Shown: positions 44,759 to 53,351, counted from the stretch's first letter. The stretch: DNA of 64,000 nucleotides from Sulfobacillus thermosulfidooxidans DSM 9293 (GCF_900176145.1 NZ_FWWY01000001.1:2180293-2244292), one strand, 5' to 3'. Numbers and translations are program-made. Notes: generated by a model not told the origin, from the letters alone.

Positions 44759-44964
44759 ATGGAACGTGTGGAACTGCCCGTAAAGGGCATGACCTGCCAT
44801 CACTGTGTGATGACGGTGACCCAAGCGTTGAACAGTGTGGAGGGCGTTCGGGCTGCGCGGTCAATTTGGAGGGGGCCTGGGCGAAGGTGACCTTTGATCC
44901 CACCAAGGCGTCCCGCGCGGATTTGGCCCGGGCGGTCCAGACAGCAGGGTACCAGGTCGAGTAA
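44759..44964 (+). pseudogene. copZ: CopZ-like HMA copper chaperone, frameshifted
   Basis: MERVELPVKGMTCHHCVM starts after GAGGAGGAACC, with the metal site GMTCHHC at residues 10-16. After EGVRAAR, near 44860, the frame must shift by -1 to continue VNLEGAWAKVTFDPTKASRA and end at GYQVE. With one base restored the product is 68 residues, the standard size of CopZ. It lies 42 bases after copA, which supports the assignment. As it stands, translation gives a 43-residue peptide with a wrong C terminus. Confidence 0.78.
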
Positions 44965-45878
44965 AAACCCTGGGGGCCACTTGGCGGCGGCTGAAGTCGT
45001 TGCAAAGTGGCTTCATCTTCTGTCCATCGGCTCAACACTCAACGGATGGCGCGATCATCAAGACGATGTGTCTGCCCTGCATGTCCGGGGTTTCGGCTCC
45101 TGGTTTTCTCCCGTTATTTTGCGTTGCCGTGACCAATCTTTGTGGTGTGTGGGAATTTCTTCGTGTAGCGAGTGGCTTTTGTATCGTTCGCACGTGATGG
45201 TGGGGAGTCATCGCATAAAACGGGTTGGGGCCCGGTGTTCGCGGATGCGTGGGACAACAGGCTAAACCGCCGTCCTCGCGTCGTGGCCCGAGGCTGGGGG
45301 CCACGAACGGAGTGATGGGGTGTCCCGGCTTGCGGCGGCCACGCCCGTCGAGCTCTGTTCCTGCCGTTTTCGTCCTGCGCCTGGCGTATTGGGTCGGGGC
45401 CCTGGAAACCGAACAGATACCCATTCCTTGAAGGAGTGCCGCCAACACAACGCGCGAATTTTCCACGGTATCTGTGCCATTGACTGGAGAGTGCAGACAA
45501 GAATCCTCGCTATGGTCGTGGATATTGACCCTTTTATGCTCACCCATCTTGTCAATCGCCCAGACGGGGTCCTCAGACCTCAGTGGGAGGTTTTTTGGTT
45601 TACTGATTGAGACACCCGCAGGATCATAGGTCTTGTCATGGGTGTTGACCTCCAGTTCTAGCACGGTTCTTGCGCGTTTTGTTGGCATGACCCCTTTTAG
45701 GCAGCGTCCTAGGGACTAATATGCCGCCATACCCGTCTCGTTGAGGCCCATGAGCCCGTGCGCGCCCATCCCACGTCGAGGATTCGCGTTCGGGCCGTCA
45801 CACCGCAGAATGCTGCAGGATAGATCGAGGCAAAAAGAGGGAATCATAGAAGTGTTGTGTTCGGAAAGGAGTGTTGGC
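44965..45878 (+). other. Gene-free stretch behind the copper cluster
   Basis: 914 bases with overlapping open frames on both strands but no frame with a convincing start, ribosome-binding sequence or family resemblance. A weak terminator-like element (ACCTC-loop-GAGGT followed by TTTTT) lies near 45580-45598. I see nothing else. Confidence 0.45.
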
Positions 45879-46328
45879 GTGACACATAAATCCCCCCTGG
45901 CATCCCCCGTGCGGATGATGGCGGTGATGATGATTATCGCGTTACTGATCCAATTCCTTTTGGGGATGTATACGAATTTGTTTATTGCCCTTCCCCGAGT
46001 CACCGTGCAAGGAACGGGGGCTTTGATGCCTGGCATGGGACGCATGATGTCGGTGGGGTTTTCGGATCCCGTGTTCATGGTGCATATGATTGTGGGGATG
46101 CTCTTGGCGCTCGGGGCGATCGCGATAGTGATCATGGCCGTCCGTGTGAAACAAATTCCTTTCATGATCATCACCGTCATTGGACTCATCTCGGTGCTGG
46201 CCGCCGGATATGGAGGGCTCACGTTTTTTATGAACGGTCAGCATAATAGCGCGTCCTATACCATGGCGGTCGGGTGGCTTTCGGCGTTTACCACCTATTT
46301 TATGGCCCTACGGGCGTTATCGGGGTAA
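45879..46328 (+). CDS. Four-helix membrane protein, unknown function
   Basis: 149 residues from a GTG preceded by AAAGGA eight bases upstream. Predicted helices lie at about residues 13-34, 66-88, 95-118 and 124-145. The first helix runs into LLIQFLLGMYTNLFIALP; an ALMPGMGRMM loop follows. The open frame extends upstream, but the extra residues are not hydrophobic and not protein-like. I recall similar uncharacterised four-helix proteins in acidophile genomes but cannot name a function. Confidence 0.65.
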   Translation: MTHKSPLASPVRMMAVMMIIALLIQFLLGMYTNLFIALPRVTVQGTGALMPGMGRMMSVGFSDPVFMVHMIVGMLLALGAIAIVIMAVRVKQIPFMIITVIGLISVLAAGYGGLTFFMNGQHNSASYTMAVGWLSAFTTYFMALRALSG

Positions 46329-46563
46329 CCTGACCCCTCACCTCAATAGCATGGACAGGCTCGGAATCAGAAACCCGTGGTCGAGGAAAAACTTTCTGAT
46401 GGTTGGCGGCCGAGCCCTGAAAGAAAACGCGAGAGATCCGGGAGTCTGACCAACGATTTATCTCGGGCCGGGGCCCGCGCAACACGGCATGACGGACTGC
46501 TTCGCCGGACAATCAACCCCTCTTCTTTGTGACCTTATGATGTGGAGTCTGATAATACGCGAG

Positions 46564-46609
46564 GCCCTTGTGCAGCCCGTCCGATGATCGGATGCGGCTG
46601 CACAAGGGC
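46564..46609 (+). repeat. Large hairpin-forming palindrome A
   Basis: GCCCTTGTGCAGCC (46564-46577) pairs with GGCTGCACAAGGGC (46596-46609). Inside, TCCGAT and ATCGGA flank a single G, so nearly the whole 46 bases can fold. The centre contains GGATGCGGCTG at 46590-46600, shared with palindrome B. No T-run follows. Confidence 0.8.
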
Positions 46610-47095
46610 TCGGATTCGTGGAGGGGTGGGATCCGGGCAAGTCATCCCGCCTCAAAGCGAGAGGGCCGGGAATTGTGTGAACCCATCGAACCGTGGGGGT
46701 TCTGGATTGCACTGGCGGACTTATGCTGAATAGCGGTATTGTCTGCGTTAATTCCCAGGGATTGTGAATGCGCCAGGTTATTACCCTACTAGGGTGGACA
46801 TAAGTTAACCTCATCGAACGTAGACCGAGTGTGGAGGGGTCTGATCCTGAGATTTTGCACTGATCATGGCCACCAGGAACGATGGTGGGTCCATTTTTTC
46901 AGGGTGTGCGGTGTTTCTGCTATCACATAATGCCCAGCAGTTGACGGTATTCGTTGTCCAGGGTTCTGTGGATATTGTTATGTCTTACGTTATTTGGCCA
47001 CCCAAGTCTCGACTTAGCTGGCCGAGTATGGGGGCAGGCGTTTGGTCGCTAAGCAAACCGGTGGAGGCTCTTGACGAGTACTTTTGCCCGCGGTA

Positions 47096-47147
47096 GTCGG
47101 CGGTCCAGAGCGCATGGATGCGGCTGTGCGGACTCTGGACCGCCGAC
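47096..47147 (+). repeat. Large hairpin-forming palindrome B
   Basis: GTCGGCGGTCCAGAG (47096-47110) pairs perfectly with CTCTGGACCGCCGAC (47133-47147). Imperfect pairing extends outward on both sides, with CTCTTGA-like sequence near 47069 and 47165. The loop includes GGATGCGGCTG at 47116-47126, identical to palindrome A. Confidence 0.8.
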
Positions 47148-47375
47148 TGCCCCGGGCGGTATCCTCAAGAGAGAGCGTCCACAGAGAGTCTGGATGCGGC
47201 GGAGAAAGTTGAGAAAAACACGTGCATTTCCGGCCAAATAACGTGAGAACCGACAGGATATCGACAAATGGCCTCGTCGACGCCACACCACGCTTCGCCT
47301 CGGGCTGGGATAACGGGGGCAGAAAGGGCATTAATCAGCCCGGCATGACCTCTTCGTGGGTGGCGTTGCGGAGGT

Positions 47376-47392
47376 TGTGACAGAATTGTGAC
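47376..47392 (+). promoter_or_regulatory. 11-bp-phased TGTGAC direct repeat, site 1
   Basis: TGTGAC at 47376 and again at 47387, eleven bases apart, 240 bases before the SHOCT gene at 47632. Eleven-base phasing of hexamers is the usual arrangement for OmpR/PhoB-type response regulators. The second copy runs on as TGTGACCGTTCTG, identical to 13 bases at site 3. Confidence 0.5.
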
Positions 47393-47631
47393 CGTTCTGA
47401 CATGGACCGGACACATGGGTGTGGCATTCTGAGGATGGTCGCGCAGGCTTGTATCATAAAAGAGCGCGGCGTGACCTGGCCAGGTTTCACCCATACGGTC
47501 CATAGCCCACTTCCCGCTAGGCGAATAGAGCACGGGTTGCCTGGGGTGCGCACAACTGGCGCGAATCCATTGGCCGGAGAGCCGTCTTCCTATCGGTTTA
47601 TCGGGGTCACAGGGGTCAAAGGGGGCACGTC

Positions 47632-47835
47632 ATGGGGACCATGGGGAGATGGATGGTGATCAGTGCGCTGCTGTGGCTCGTGGTCAACCTCGGGTTACTG
47701 GTGGGTTTGGGGCTGTGGCTTCGAGATTCCGGGGCGGTGCGCCACCGCGACGATCCCTTAGCCATTCTGCGCATTCGGTATCAGCGGCGGGAAATTTCGC
47801 ACGACGAATACGAAAGGCTCAGGCATCTGCTTTAG
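47632..47835 (+). CDS. Short membrane-anchored SHOCT-domain protein
   Basis: 67 residues: N-terminal helix at about residues 8-29 (VISALLWLVVNLGLLVGLGL), then the SHOCT motif DPLAILRIRYQRREISHDEYERL. A GGGGG-rich sequence precedes the ATG at 47632; ATG codons three and eight codons later are possible alternatives. Same architecture as four other proteins in this window. Function unknown. Confidence 0.7.
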   Translation: MGTMGRWMVISALLWLVVNLGLLVGLGLWLRDSGAVRHRDDPLAILRIRYQRREISHDEYERLRHLL

Positions 47836-48010
47836 AGGGAAGGAGTCCCAGGTGACTGGCGATGTTCTCCACCGTGGCGGATGCCCCGCATGCCGACTCA
47901 TCCGGGAGCATCGGCGAGGACGTGCAAAGACCCGGCAGTCACGATTCTGGTGAATCACAGGACTTCCCATGACTTTCGACAGCTTGCCCACCCATCTCTT
48001 TACGGCGCTG

Positions 48011-48027
48011 TTTCACATTCTTGTGAC
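48011..48027 (+). promoter_or_regulatory. 11-bp-phased TGTGAC-like repeat, site 2
   Basis: TTTCAC at 48011 and TGTGAC at 48022 are eleven bases apart, about 75 bases before the rhodanese gene. GATAAA follows closely and could serve as a -10. The first half-site is degenerate, so this is the weakest of the three sites. Confidence 0.4.
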
Positions 48028-48100
48028 AGGATAAACGGGAGATCACTCAGGAGAGTGAGAGAGAAGCCACTCTGAACCCATAAGAAAGGTCGGGGCATTC

Positions 48101-48448
48101 ATGAATTTGATGAATTTATTTAGACATCCGCGCCAATTGAAAGATTTGAACCCCGCGCAGATTGACGGGTTCATTCAGCAGACGCAGCCCACGGTGGTTG
48201 ATGTCCGTAGGGCAGAAGAGTATCAAAGCGGCCATCTTCCTGACGCGATGCTGGCTCCACTGGGCACTATGGCGCGGGAAATGGAGAAAGTGGATCGAAA
48301 TATTCCCGTGTTGCTTATTTGCAAAACGGGCCACCGCAGTCAAGCGGCGTCCTGGGACTTGCTGAAAATGGGATTTACCGATGTGCAACACCTGAAAGGG
48401 GGCATGGACCAGTGGAAGCGCGAGAACAGGCCGGTCGAGCGTTCATAG
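48101..48448 (+). CDS. Rhodanese-domain protein (single domain)
   Basis: 115 residues. Single-domain sulfurtransferase: DVRRAEEYQSGHLPDAMLAP is the N-terminal signature, and the catalytic cysteine lies in LLICKTGHRSQAAS, a six-residue CKTGHR active loop. The C-terminal block is LKGGMDQWKRENRPV. Such proteins move sulfane sulfur and are common near sulfur-oxidation or metal-detoxification genes. GAAAGG precedes the ATG. Confidence 0.9.
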   Translation: MNLMNLFRHPRQLKDLNPAQIDGFIQQTQPTVVDVRRAEEYQSGHLPDAMLAPLGTMAREMEKVDRNIPVLLICKTGHRSQAASWDLLKMGFTDVQHLKGGMDQWKRENRPVERS

Positions 48449-48752
48449 AGAGGGCGGAGGTGGTTAACGTCAGAGAAGGACTCCTGCGGTAGCCCCGAAT
48501 CCCGCCCTGAGAGATCCTCAGGGCCTGGTAATTACCGTCTACATCCAGCCTGGTGCAGGATTGGATGGCACCGGGACCACGACCACAGCATCCTCGGAGC
48601 TCATGCTCCCTGGGACTGCTCTCCCCAAGGGAACCTGTCGTGCGTTGAGACTTGCGGAGTGTGCTGTGCACTTGGAAATTGGTCTGCCCATTGTCGTCAG
48701 CAGTCTGCTTACACGCAACGCTCCATCGAGTGAAAACCACCAGTTGAGGGAA

Positions 48753-48769
48753 TGTGACCGTTCTGTGAC
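48753..48769 (+). promoter_or_regulatory. 11-bp-phased TGTGAC direct repeat, site 3
   Basis: TGTGAC at 48753 and TGTGAC at 48764, eleven bases apart, followed by GATATA at 48776-48781. The SHOCT gene begins 80 bases further on. Both half-sites are perfect copies of the motif at site 1. Confidence 0.5.
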
Positions 48770-48849
48770 ACGGAGGATATACGGCTGACACAAAAGGTGG
48801 ATACCCTAAAGATGACCACAATGGTCTGAACGGAAGGAGGTCAGGGATC

Positions 48850-49092
48850 ATGATGGGATTCGGGGTCGGCGGTGGTTTGGCGGGAATGTGGATCATGGGG
48901 CTATTGGGCCTGTTGATTCTGGCCGGTGTCATCGTCGTCATTGTATGGGCCATTCGGGCCTTGATTCCGGCCAACCGGTCGGGGCCCCCCGCTGCGGCGG
49001 TCGATCCCCTGACGCAATTGCGATTGCGATTAGCGCGTGGGGAGATTACGCCCGATGAATACGAGGAGTTGCGCGCCCACCTACGCGATTAA
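48850..49092 (+). CDS. Short membrane-anchored SHOCT-domain protein
   Basis: 80 residues: glycine-rich N terminus, hydrophobic helix at about residues 10-40 (LLGLLILAGVIVVIVWAI), then the SHOCT motif DPLTQLRLRLARGEITPDEYEEL. Strong ribosome-binding sequence GGAAGGAGG before the ATG. The SHOCT tail is nearly the same as that of the minus-strand protein at 55110 (ILQLRLARGEISLDEYQEL), so they are likely recent paralogues. Confidence 0.75.
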   Translation: MMGFGVGGGLAGMWIMGLLGLLILAGVIVVIVWAIRALIPANRSGPPAAAVDPLTQLRLRLARGEITPDEYEELRAHLRD

Positions 49093-49132
49093 GCGTCGGT
49101 GAGTGAAAATCGGGACCAAGGGGTGGAGGACG

Positions 49133-49311
49133 ATGAAGCGGCTCAACGGGCTTGTAATGGGCCTAGGATTGTTGGCAGCCGGCACGATAGGTGGAGTAGT
49201 CGCTTAACGGCGAAATCAAGCGTAGCCGCAAGGATAAGCGGCCGCATCATGGGGACCGCGCGCATCGCGATGGGTTGTATGGGATTCAGCGGTGGGGAGA
49301 TGATGGGATGA
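49133..49311 (+). pseudogene. Remnant of a second cupredoxin gene (signal peptide and M/G-rich start)
   Basis: 49133-49207 encodes MKRLNGLVMGLGLLAAGTIG and ends in TAA after VVA. It is almost the same, base for base, as the first 70 bases of the intact cupredoxin gene at 49420. Further along, a different frame gives IAMGCMGFSGGEMMG, which resembles the AAMGYVGSGGGGMMG part of that protein. The copper-binding half is absent. A tandem duplication followed by deletion is the simplest explanation. Confidence 0.7.
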
Positions 49312-49419
49312 TGGGACGATAGCGTCGTTGACGAGTGTGAACCTTTGGGATGGGTCGCGATCCATCGAAACACTAAAGAATTAGCGAAACGAAGAGCATG
49401 GGAAAAGGAGTGGAGAATC

Positions 49420-50196
49420 ATGAAGCGAGTCAACGGCCTTGTCGTGGGCCTAGGATTGATGGCAGCCGGCACGATAGGCGGGGTGGCCTTTGCTGCTACC
49501 CACGGCTCTGCCCTATCGACATCGACGCCGGGGTCTGTCCCGCAGTCGGGAAGTTTGGGACGTTTTAGCGCCATGATGGGGGGGTCGGGCGCGGGAGCGT
49601 CTTCGGGTCTCGGCGGCATGATGGCCTCGGCGATGAACCAATACCTGGGCAATACGCACGCCGCGATGGGCTATGTCGGATCCGGCGGCGGAGGGATGAT
49701 GGGAGCGGCTTCGGGATCGGTGTGGACCCCCGCCCAAGTGGCGAAGTTGGTGCAGCAGAGTGAACAAGGGGTCACCATCGACCGGACGACCAACACCATT
49801 ACGTATCACAGCACGCAGGACCTGCTCGTACCGTTGGCGGCCCCGGCGGCGCTACACATTAAGGGGATGCAGTGGGAGATTGACGGGCTCATCAACCCCA
49901 AGGTGGTGGTACCGCAGGGGGCTCAGATCACGGTGGATTTGGTCAATGCCGACCAGGGCTATATGCATGGGTTTGAGGTGACGACGGCGCGCCCTCCCTT
50001 TCGTGAGATGGCCATGATGCAAGGACCTGCCACATTCTCGAGGGCCTTTATTATGCCCATTTTACCGGAGACGAGCCAAGGCCAATATCATCGGAGCACA
50101 CAATTTACTGCCACCAAGGCGGGGACTTACTCCTACATTTGTCCCGTGCCAGGCCACGCGGCGCAAGGCATGGCCGGCCGGTTTGTGGTGTCCTAA
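49420..50196 (+). CDS. Exported cupredoxin, rusticyanin/sulfocyanin-like blue copper protein
   Basis: 258 residues. Signal peptide MKRVNGLVVGLGLMAAGTIG then GVAFA; a linker rich in serine, glycine and methionine (residues about 30-110); then the cupredoxin domain. Type 1 copper ligands are visible: the histidine in GYMHGFEVT and the cysteine, histidine and methionine of CPVPGHAAQGM near the C terminus. This arrangement is typical of rusticyanin-like electron carriers of acidophiles. It could carry electrons during iron oxidation or serve copper handling in the cell wall. The ATG at 49420 follows AAAAGGAGTGG. Confidence 0.88.
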   Translation: MKRVNGLVVGLGLMAAGTIGGVAFAATHGSALSTSTPGSVPQSGSLGRFSAMMGGSGAGASSGLGGMMASAMNQYLGNTHAAMGYVGSGGGGMMGAASGSVWTPAQVAKLVQQSEQGVTIDRTTNTITYHSTQDLLVPLAAPAALHIKGMQWEIDGLINPKVVVPQGAQITVDLVNADQGYMHGFEVTTARPPFREMAMMQGPATFSRAFIMPILPETSQGQYHRSTQFTATKAGTYSYICPVPGHAAQGMAGRFVVS

Positions 50197-50198
50197 CG

Positions 50199-50834
50199 AT
50201 GCCCGACACTGAGCCCGATGACGCTTTACCCCGTGCTCGCGTCGATCACCCGTGGTTCAGTCGTGGGTATCCCCTGGCAGAATGGGCACTGGAACTGGCA
50301 TTAGGGGACGCGCGACGAGCCCAAAATGCGCAGGCGTCGGGACGGACGCTCATTATTGGAGCGGGTACGGGATTGGATGTGCCGGTCTTAGGACGCGGCG
50401 CCACGGATGTCGTGCTGCTGGAACCGGATGCGACGATGCGCCGGACCCTGTTCCGTAGGTTTCCGGAGTGGGCCATTGTCGGAGCGTCGGCCGAGGCGAT
50501 GCCCTTCACCGAAGGGACGTTTGATACGGTCATCAGTAGCCTGGTGCTGTGTAGCGTTGGAGATGTGGCACGCGTGTTAGAAGAAATCACACGCGTGCTG
50601 GTACCTGGTGGGCAGTATCTCTTTTTAGAGCATATCGCCAATCCCCATCGACTGGCCGGCATGGTGCAACAGGGAATCGAACCGGTGTGGCGGCTCCTGG
50701 GCGGAGGGTGTCGGTTGATCCGTGATGTGGAAACTGCCGTACGGCAGTCCCCCTTGACATTGACTTATTGTGAGACGGTACGTGCGGGAGGGCTCCTCCC
50801 CATAATTCGTGGCCGCGCCATGAAGAGCCGTTGA
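50199..50834 (+). CDS. Class I SAM-dependent methyltransferase
   Basis: 211 residues. The SAM-binding motif I is TLIIGAGTGLDVPVL, followed by the acidic end of strand 2 in VVLLEPDATMRR, then GASAEAMPFTEGTFDTVISS and EITRVLVPGGQYLFLEHI. The pattern is that of methyltransferase_11 / UbiE-like enzymes and of short lipid N-methyltransferases. Substrate unknown. It starts two bases after the cupredoxin stop, so the two may be co-transcribed. Confidence 0.82.
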   Translation: MPDTEPDDALPRARVDHPWFSRGYPLAEWALELALGDARRAQNAQASGRTLIIGAGTGLDVPVLGRGATDVVLLEPDATMRRTLFRRFPEWAIVGASAEAMPFTEGTFDTVISSLVLCSVGDVARVLEEITRVLVPGGQYLFLEHIANPHRLAGMVQQGIEPVWRLLGGGCRLIRDVETAVRQSPLTLTYCETVRAGGLLPIIRGRAMKSR

Positions 50835-51077
50835 ATCCGAAGGACGCGCGATTACGATCGGCGGGTGATGAGGGAATTCTGTCAGGAGCCACCCAGCGCA
50901 AACGGATGGGGTTCCCATGCGCTCGCACGATCACAGGGGGTTGCTCACACACGATGCCCGTGGGGTTTCAGAGGACGCCCTCGCGAGATTCACTGAGAAC
51001 ACTCGGGCAATTGTCTGATGGCGGAACGGCAAGGCCCAGCGTGAGGAACGCGGAGAAATGATGAAGGGAATGGGACA

Positions 51078-51860
51078 ATGAGCGAGCAACATCCATGGAA
51101 AGCGGTGGTCATCCCCGAGAAGTCGATGCACCGCATGGCCGACGCGCTTCGGAGCCCGTCGGACCACGATCTGAAAGATCATCCCGTCACCCAAGAAGTC
51201 ATGGCGCATCTGGGCCCTCAGCGCACCGTGGTGGACATTGGGGCCGGTATCGGCCGGTTCACGGTTCCGCTGGCGGCCATGGGGTGTGACGTCTGGGCGA
51301 TTGAACCGTCGGCCCTGATGCGAGACCAGTTGCACCAGGCCTTAATCACCAACAAATTGGACTCGAGGGTGCACACGGTCGCCGGATTGTGGCCGGGCGT
51401 GGAGGTGCCGATGGTCGAGGTGGCCTTGGCCGCCTTCGTGATTCAATTTTCCCCCGACCCCCGGCAATTCGTGCAGGCCATGGAGGTGGCGGCGACGGTC
51501 CGCTGTGTGATGGCGATCCATGTGGATCACATGTTTTCGGGACTCGACGATTTGTGGGCGGTTTTCCATCCGGATCGTCCCTCGCCGACCTCTCCGGTGT
51601 TTCGCGACGTCTATACCTTGCTGTGGAATGAGGGCATTGTGGCTGATGTGCGCGTCGTGGAGGATCCCCCACGGGACGGTTTTTGGCGTGATCCGCACAA
51701 AGTGCTGGACGGGTTGGCGGACCTGTTGCAAATTGACACCGATGCGGAGCGGGAGCACTTGGCTACCCTCGTGCGGGAAGGTTGGGGGACTCGGGGGGGC
51801 ACCCTGACGCCTTCGTCTCATCGGTGGGCAATCGTGTCTTGGACACCCCGAAAAACATAG
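51078..51860 (+). CDS. Class I SAM-dependent methyltransferase
   Basis: 260 residues. Motif I is TVVDIGAGIGRFTVPLAAMG near residue 50, followed by CDVWAIEPSALMRDQL. The remainder is not assignable to a substrate. It is not closely similar to the preceding methyltransferase. The 243-base gap before it holds no gene. GGAATGGGAC precedes the ATG, a modest ribosome-binding region. Confidence 0.78.
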   Translation: MSEQHPWKAVVIPEKSMHRMADALRSPSDHDLKDHPVTQEVMAHLGPQRTVVDIGAGIGRFTVPLAAMGCDVWAIEPSALMRDQLHQALITNKLDSRVHTVAGLWPGVEVPMVEVALAAFVIQFSPDPRQFVQAMEVAATVRCVMAIHVDHMFSGLDDLWAVFHPDRPSPTSPVFRDVYTLLWNEGIVADVRVVEDPPRDGFWRDPHKVLDGLADLLQIDTDAEREHLATLVREGWGTRGGTLTPSSHRWAIVSWTPRKT

Positions 51861-52122
51861 AATAGCGCGTCGTTGCCCGTGGTGGATGATCTGGGCCGTT
51901 GACTCCATGAGCGGGACGGGGTGACTATTGCAATTCTGCCGTGCGGACTCTCTCTGGGGGATGGAATTTGGGCTCGCCGCCCCACACGGACACCGTCCGC
52001 CCAATGCGTGTGGGCGCTGTCTCTGTCTCCAGCGCTTCGGATCACGGCCCACGAACCCTTGAAGATCCCATGGTGGACCTATGTCAATAAAATGGACACC
52101 CGAAATTGAGACATTATCCCGA

Positions 52123-52932
52123 TCACGCTTGATATGCCGCCTCAGCCTCGGCTGGAGTCTGATAATCTAGGGCGCTATGGACGCGCTGCCGATTATAAAA
52201 AATCTCGATATAGGCAAAGATCGCAACTTCCGCTTCTGCCCGGGTTCGGAATTTCGTCAGGTAAATGAGCTCCTTTTTCAGGAGGCTATGCCATGATTCA
52301 ATCATGGCATTATCATAGCCATTGCCCTTCCGACTCATGCTGGCCGTCATCCCGTATTGCTTAAGGCGCTCTTGGTAAGCCGTCGCGGCATATTGGCTCC
52401 CCCGATCCGAGTGATGCAACACCCCGGCCGGCGGCCGGCTGTGCCTGACCGCGCGGTCTAAGGCCCGGAGAACTAAGTCTTGCGTCATGCGCCGATCCAC
52501 GGCCCATCCCACAATTTTTCGGGTGTACAAGTCCTCGAGGCTTGCTAAATAGAGCCATCCTTCCTCGGTGGGGATGTAGGTAATATCTGCCATCCACACC
52601 GCATGCGGCCGATCCGCGGTAAACGTTTGATTCAACACGTTCTCATGCACCGGCAACGTATGCCGAGAATTGGTGGTGGCTTTATATTTCCGTGTCACGC
52701 GAGAGCGCAATCGATGGTCGTGCATCAACCGTGCCACCGTTTTTTGACTGATGCGCTCGCCTTCCCGCCGTAACACGGCGGTGATTTTGGGGCTGCCGTA
52801 GCGTTCCCCTGATGCGGTAAACACCGCCCGAATCCGTTCGACCCGCCGGGTCCGGACTTGCGCCTGAGTACTGGGAGGGCGATGGCGCCACGCATAATAC
52901 CCGCTTCGCGAAACGTCGAGGATTTGGCACAT
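52123..52932 (-). CDS. IS3-family transposase OrfB (DDE integrase core)
   Basis: 269 residues as an ATG-started ORF; in nature probably made as an OrfAB fusion by -1 frameshifting at the A7 run at 53012-53018, because the reading frame continues upstream without a stop. The catalytic triad is in VWMADITYIPT, LHHSDRGSQYAA and NAMIESWHSLLKKEL. It ends with YNRQRVHSALDYQTPAEAE, the complete family C terminus. Moves the element by copy-out paste-in. Confidence 0.9.
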   Translation of the reverse strand: MCQILDVSRSGYYAWRHRPPSTQAQVRTRRVERIRAVFTASGERYGSPKITAVLRREGERISQKTVARLMHDHRLRSRVTRKYKATTNSRHTLPVHENVLNQTFTADRPHAVWMADITYIPTEEGWLYLASLEDLYTRKIVGWAVDRRMTQDLVLRALDRAVRHSRPPAGVLHHSDRGSQYAATAYQERLKQYGMTASMSRKGNGYDNAMIESWHSLLKKELIYLTKFRTRAEAEVAIFAYIEIFYNRQRVHSALDYQTPAEAEAAYQA

Positions 52933-52979
52933 CTTCGTGATCGAGAAGGTGAAGCGGTGTTCATGAATGAACGGAAAGA

Positions 52980-53267
52980 TTACTTCCGATCGTTGGTGAA
53001 GATGCGCATCGCTTTTTTTAGGATCGCATTCTCCTCTTCGAGATCCCGAATGCGTCGCTGCAAATCGCGCAGGGCTTGGTCTTCCGCTTTCAGATGCCCA
53101 CTACCCACAAAGGGTTCGACCGGGTCGGCTTTGTAGGCAGCGACCCAGGCATACAAGGTTTTGCTGGGAATGCCCAGTTCGCGCGCCACTTGCGCGCCAC
53201 TTTTTTGTTGGGTCAACACGAGTTGAACCGCTTGTTCTTTAAACGCTCGATCATATTGATTGGCCAT
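52980..53267 (-). CDS. IS3-family OrfA (helix-turn-helix protein)
   Basis: 95 residues from ATG 53267 (GAGGTG six bases upstream on the minus strand). It has the helix-turn-helix AQVARELGIPSKTLYAWVAA and a C-terminal leucine-zipper-like coiled coil (LRDLQRRIRDLEEENAILKK). It ends just past the slippery A7 run that joins it to OrfB. Confidence 0.88.
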   Translation of the reverse strand: MANQYDRAFKEQAVQLVLTQQKSGAQVARELGIPSKTLYAWVAAYKADPVEPFVGSGHLKAEDQALRDLQRRIRDLEEENAILKKAMRIFTNDRK

Positions 53268-53342
53268 CGGATTCACCTCAATTGAGAATTATTGTATCAT
53301 CTTGTCTCAATTCGAGGTGTCCACAATTTAGACTAACATCCA

Positions 53343-53351
53343 TGGTATACT
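53343..53351 (+). promoter_or_regulatory. Extended -10 promoter for the two-component genes
   Basis: TG-G-TATACT is an extended -10 element located 20 bases outside the IS3 right end and 42 bases before the response-regulator ATG. No good -35 lies in front, which is usual for extended -10 promoters. The IS insertion has replaced whatever lay further upstream. Confidence 0.4.

Larger units (their letters stand above)
46329..47631 (+). other. 1.3-kb gene-free stretch with large palindromes
   Basis: No frame here has a ribosome-binding sequence, a family resemblance or a believable composition. The stretch contains the palindromes at 46564-46609 and 47096-47147 and, near its end, a phased TGTGAC box before the SHOCT gene at 47632. 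It may be debris of a mobile element. Confidence 0.5.
52093..53323 (-). mobile_element. IS3-family insertion sequence, apparently complete
   Basis: About 1,231 bp bounded by inverted repeats: TGGACACCCGAAATTGAGACA at the left, split here as TGGACACC plus a near match of GAATTGAGACA, and the complementary GGTGTCCA at 53316-53323. It carries orfA and orfB on the minus strand. No target duplication is obvious in the flanks. It separates the second methyltransferase from the two-component genes. Confidence 0.82.

Noticed and set aside
45032-45688. Long minus-strand open frame of 218 codons
   Set aside because: No ribosome-binding sequence, no family resemblance, and overlapped by equally long frames on the other strand; typical of open frames in GC-rich non-coding DNA.
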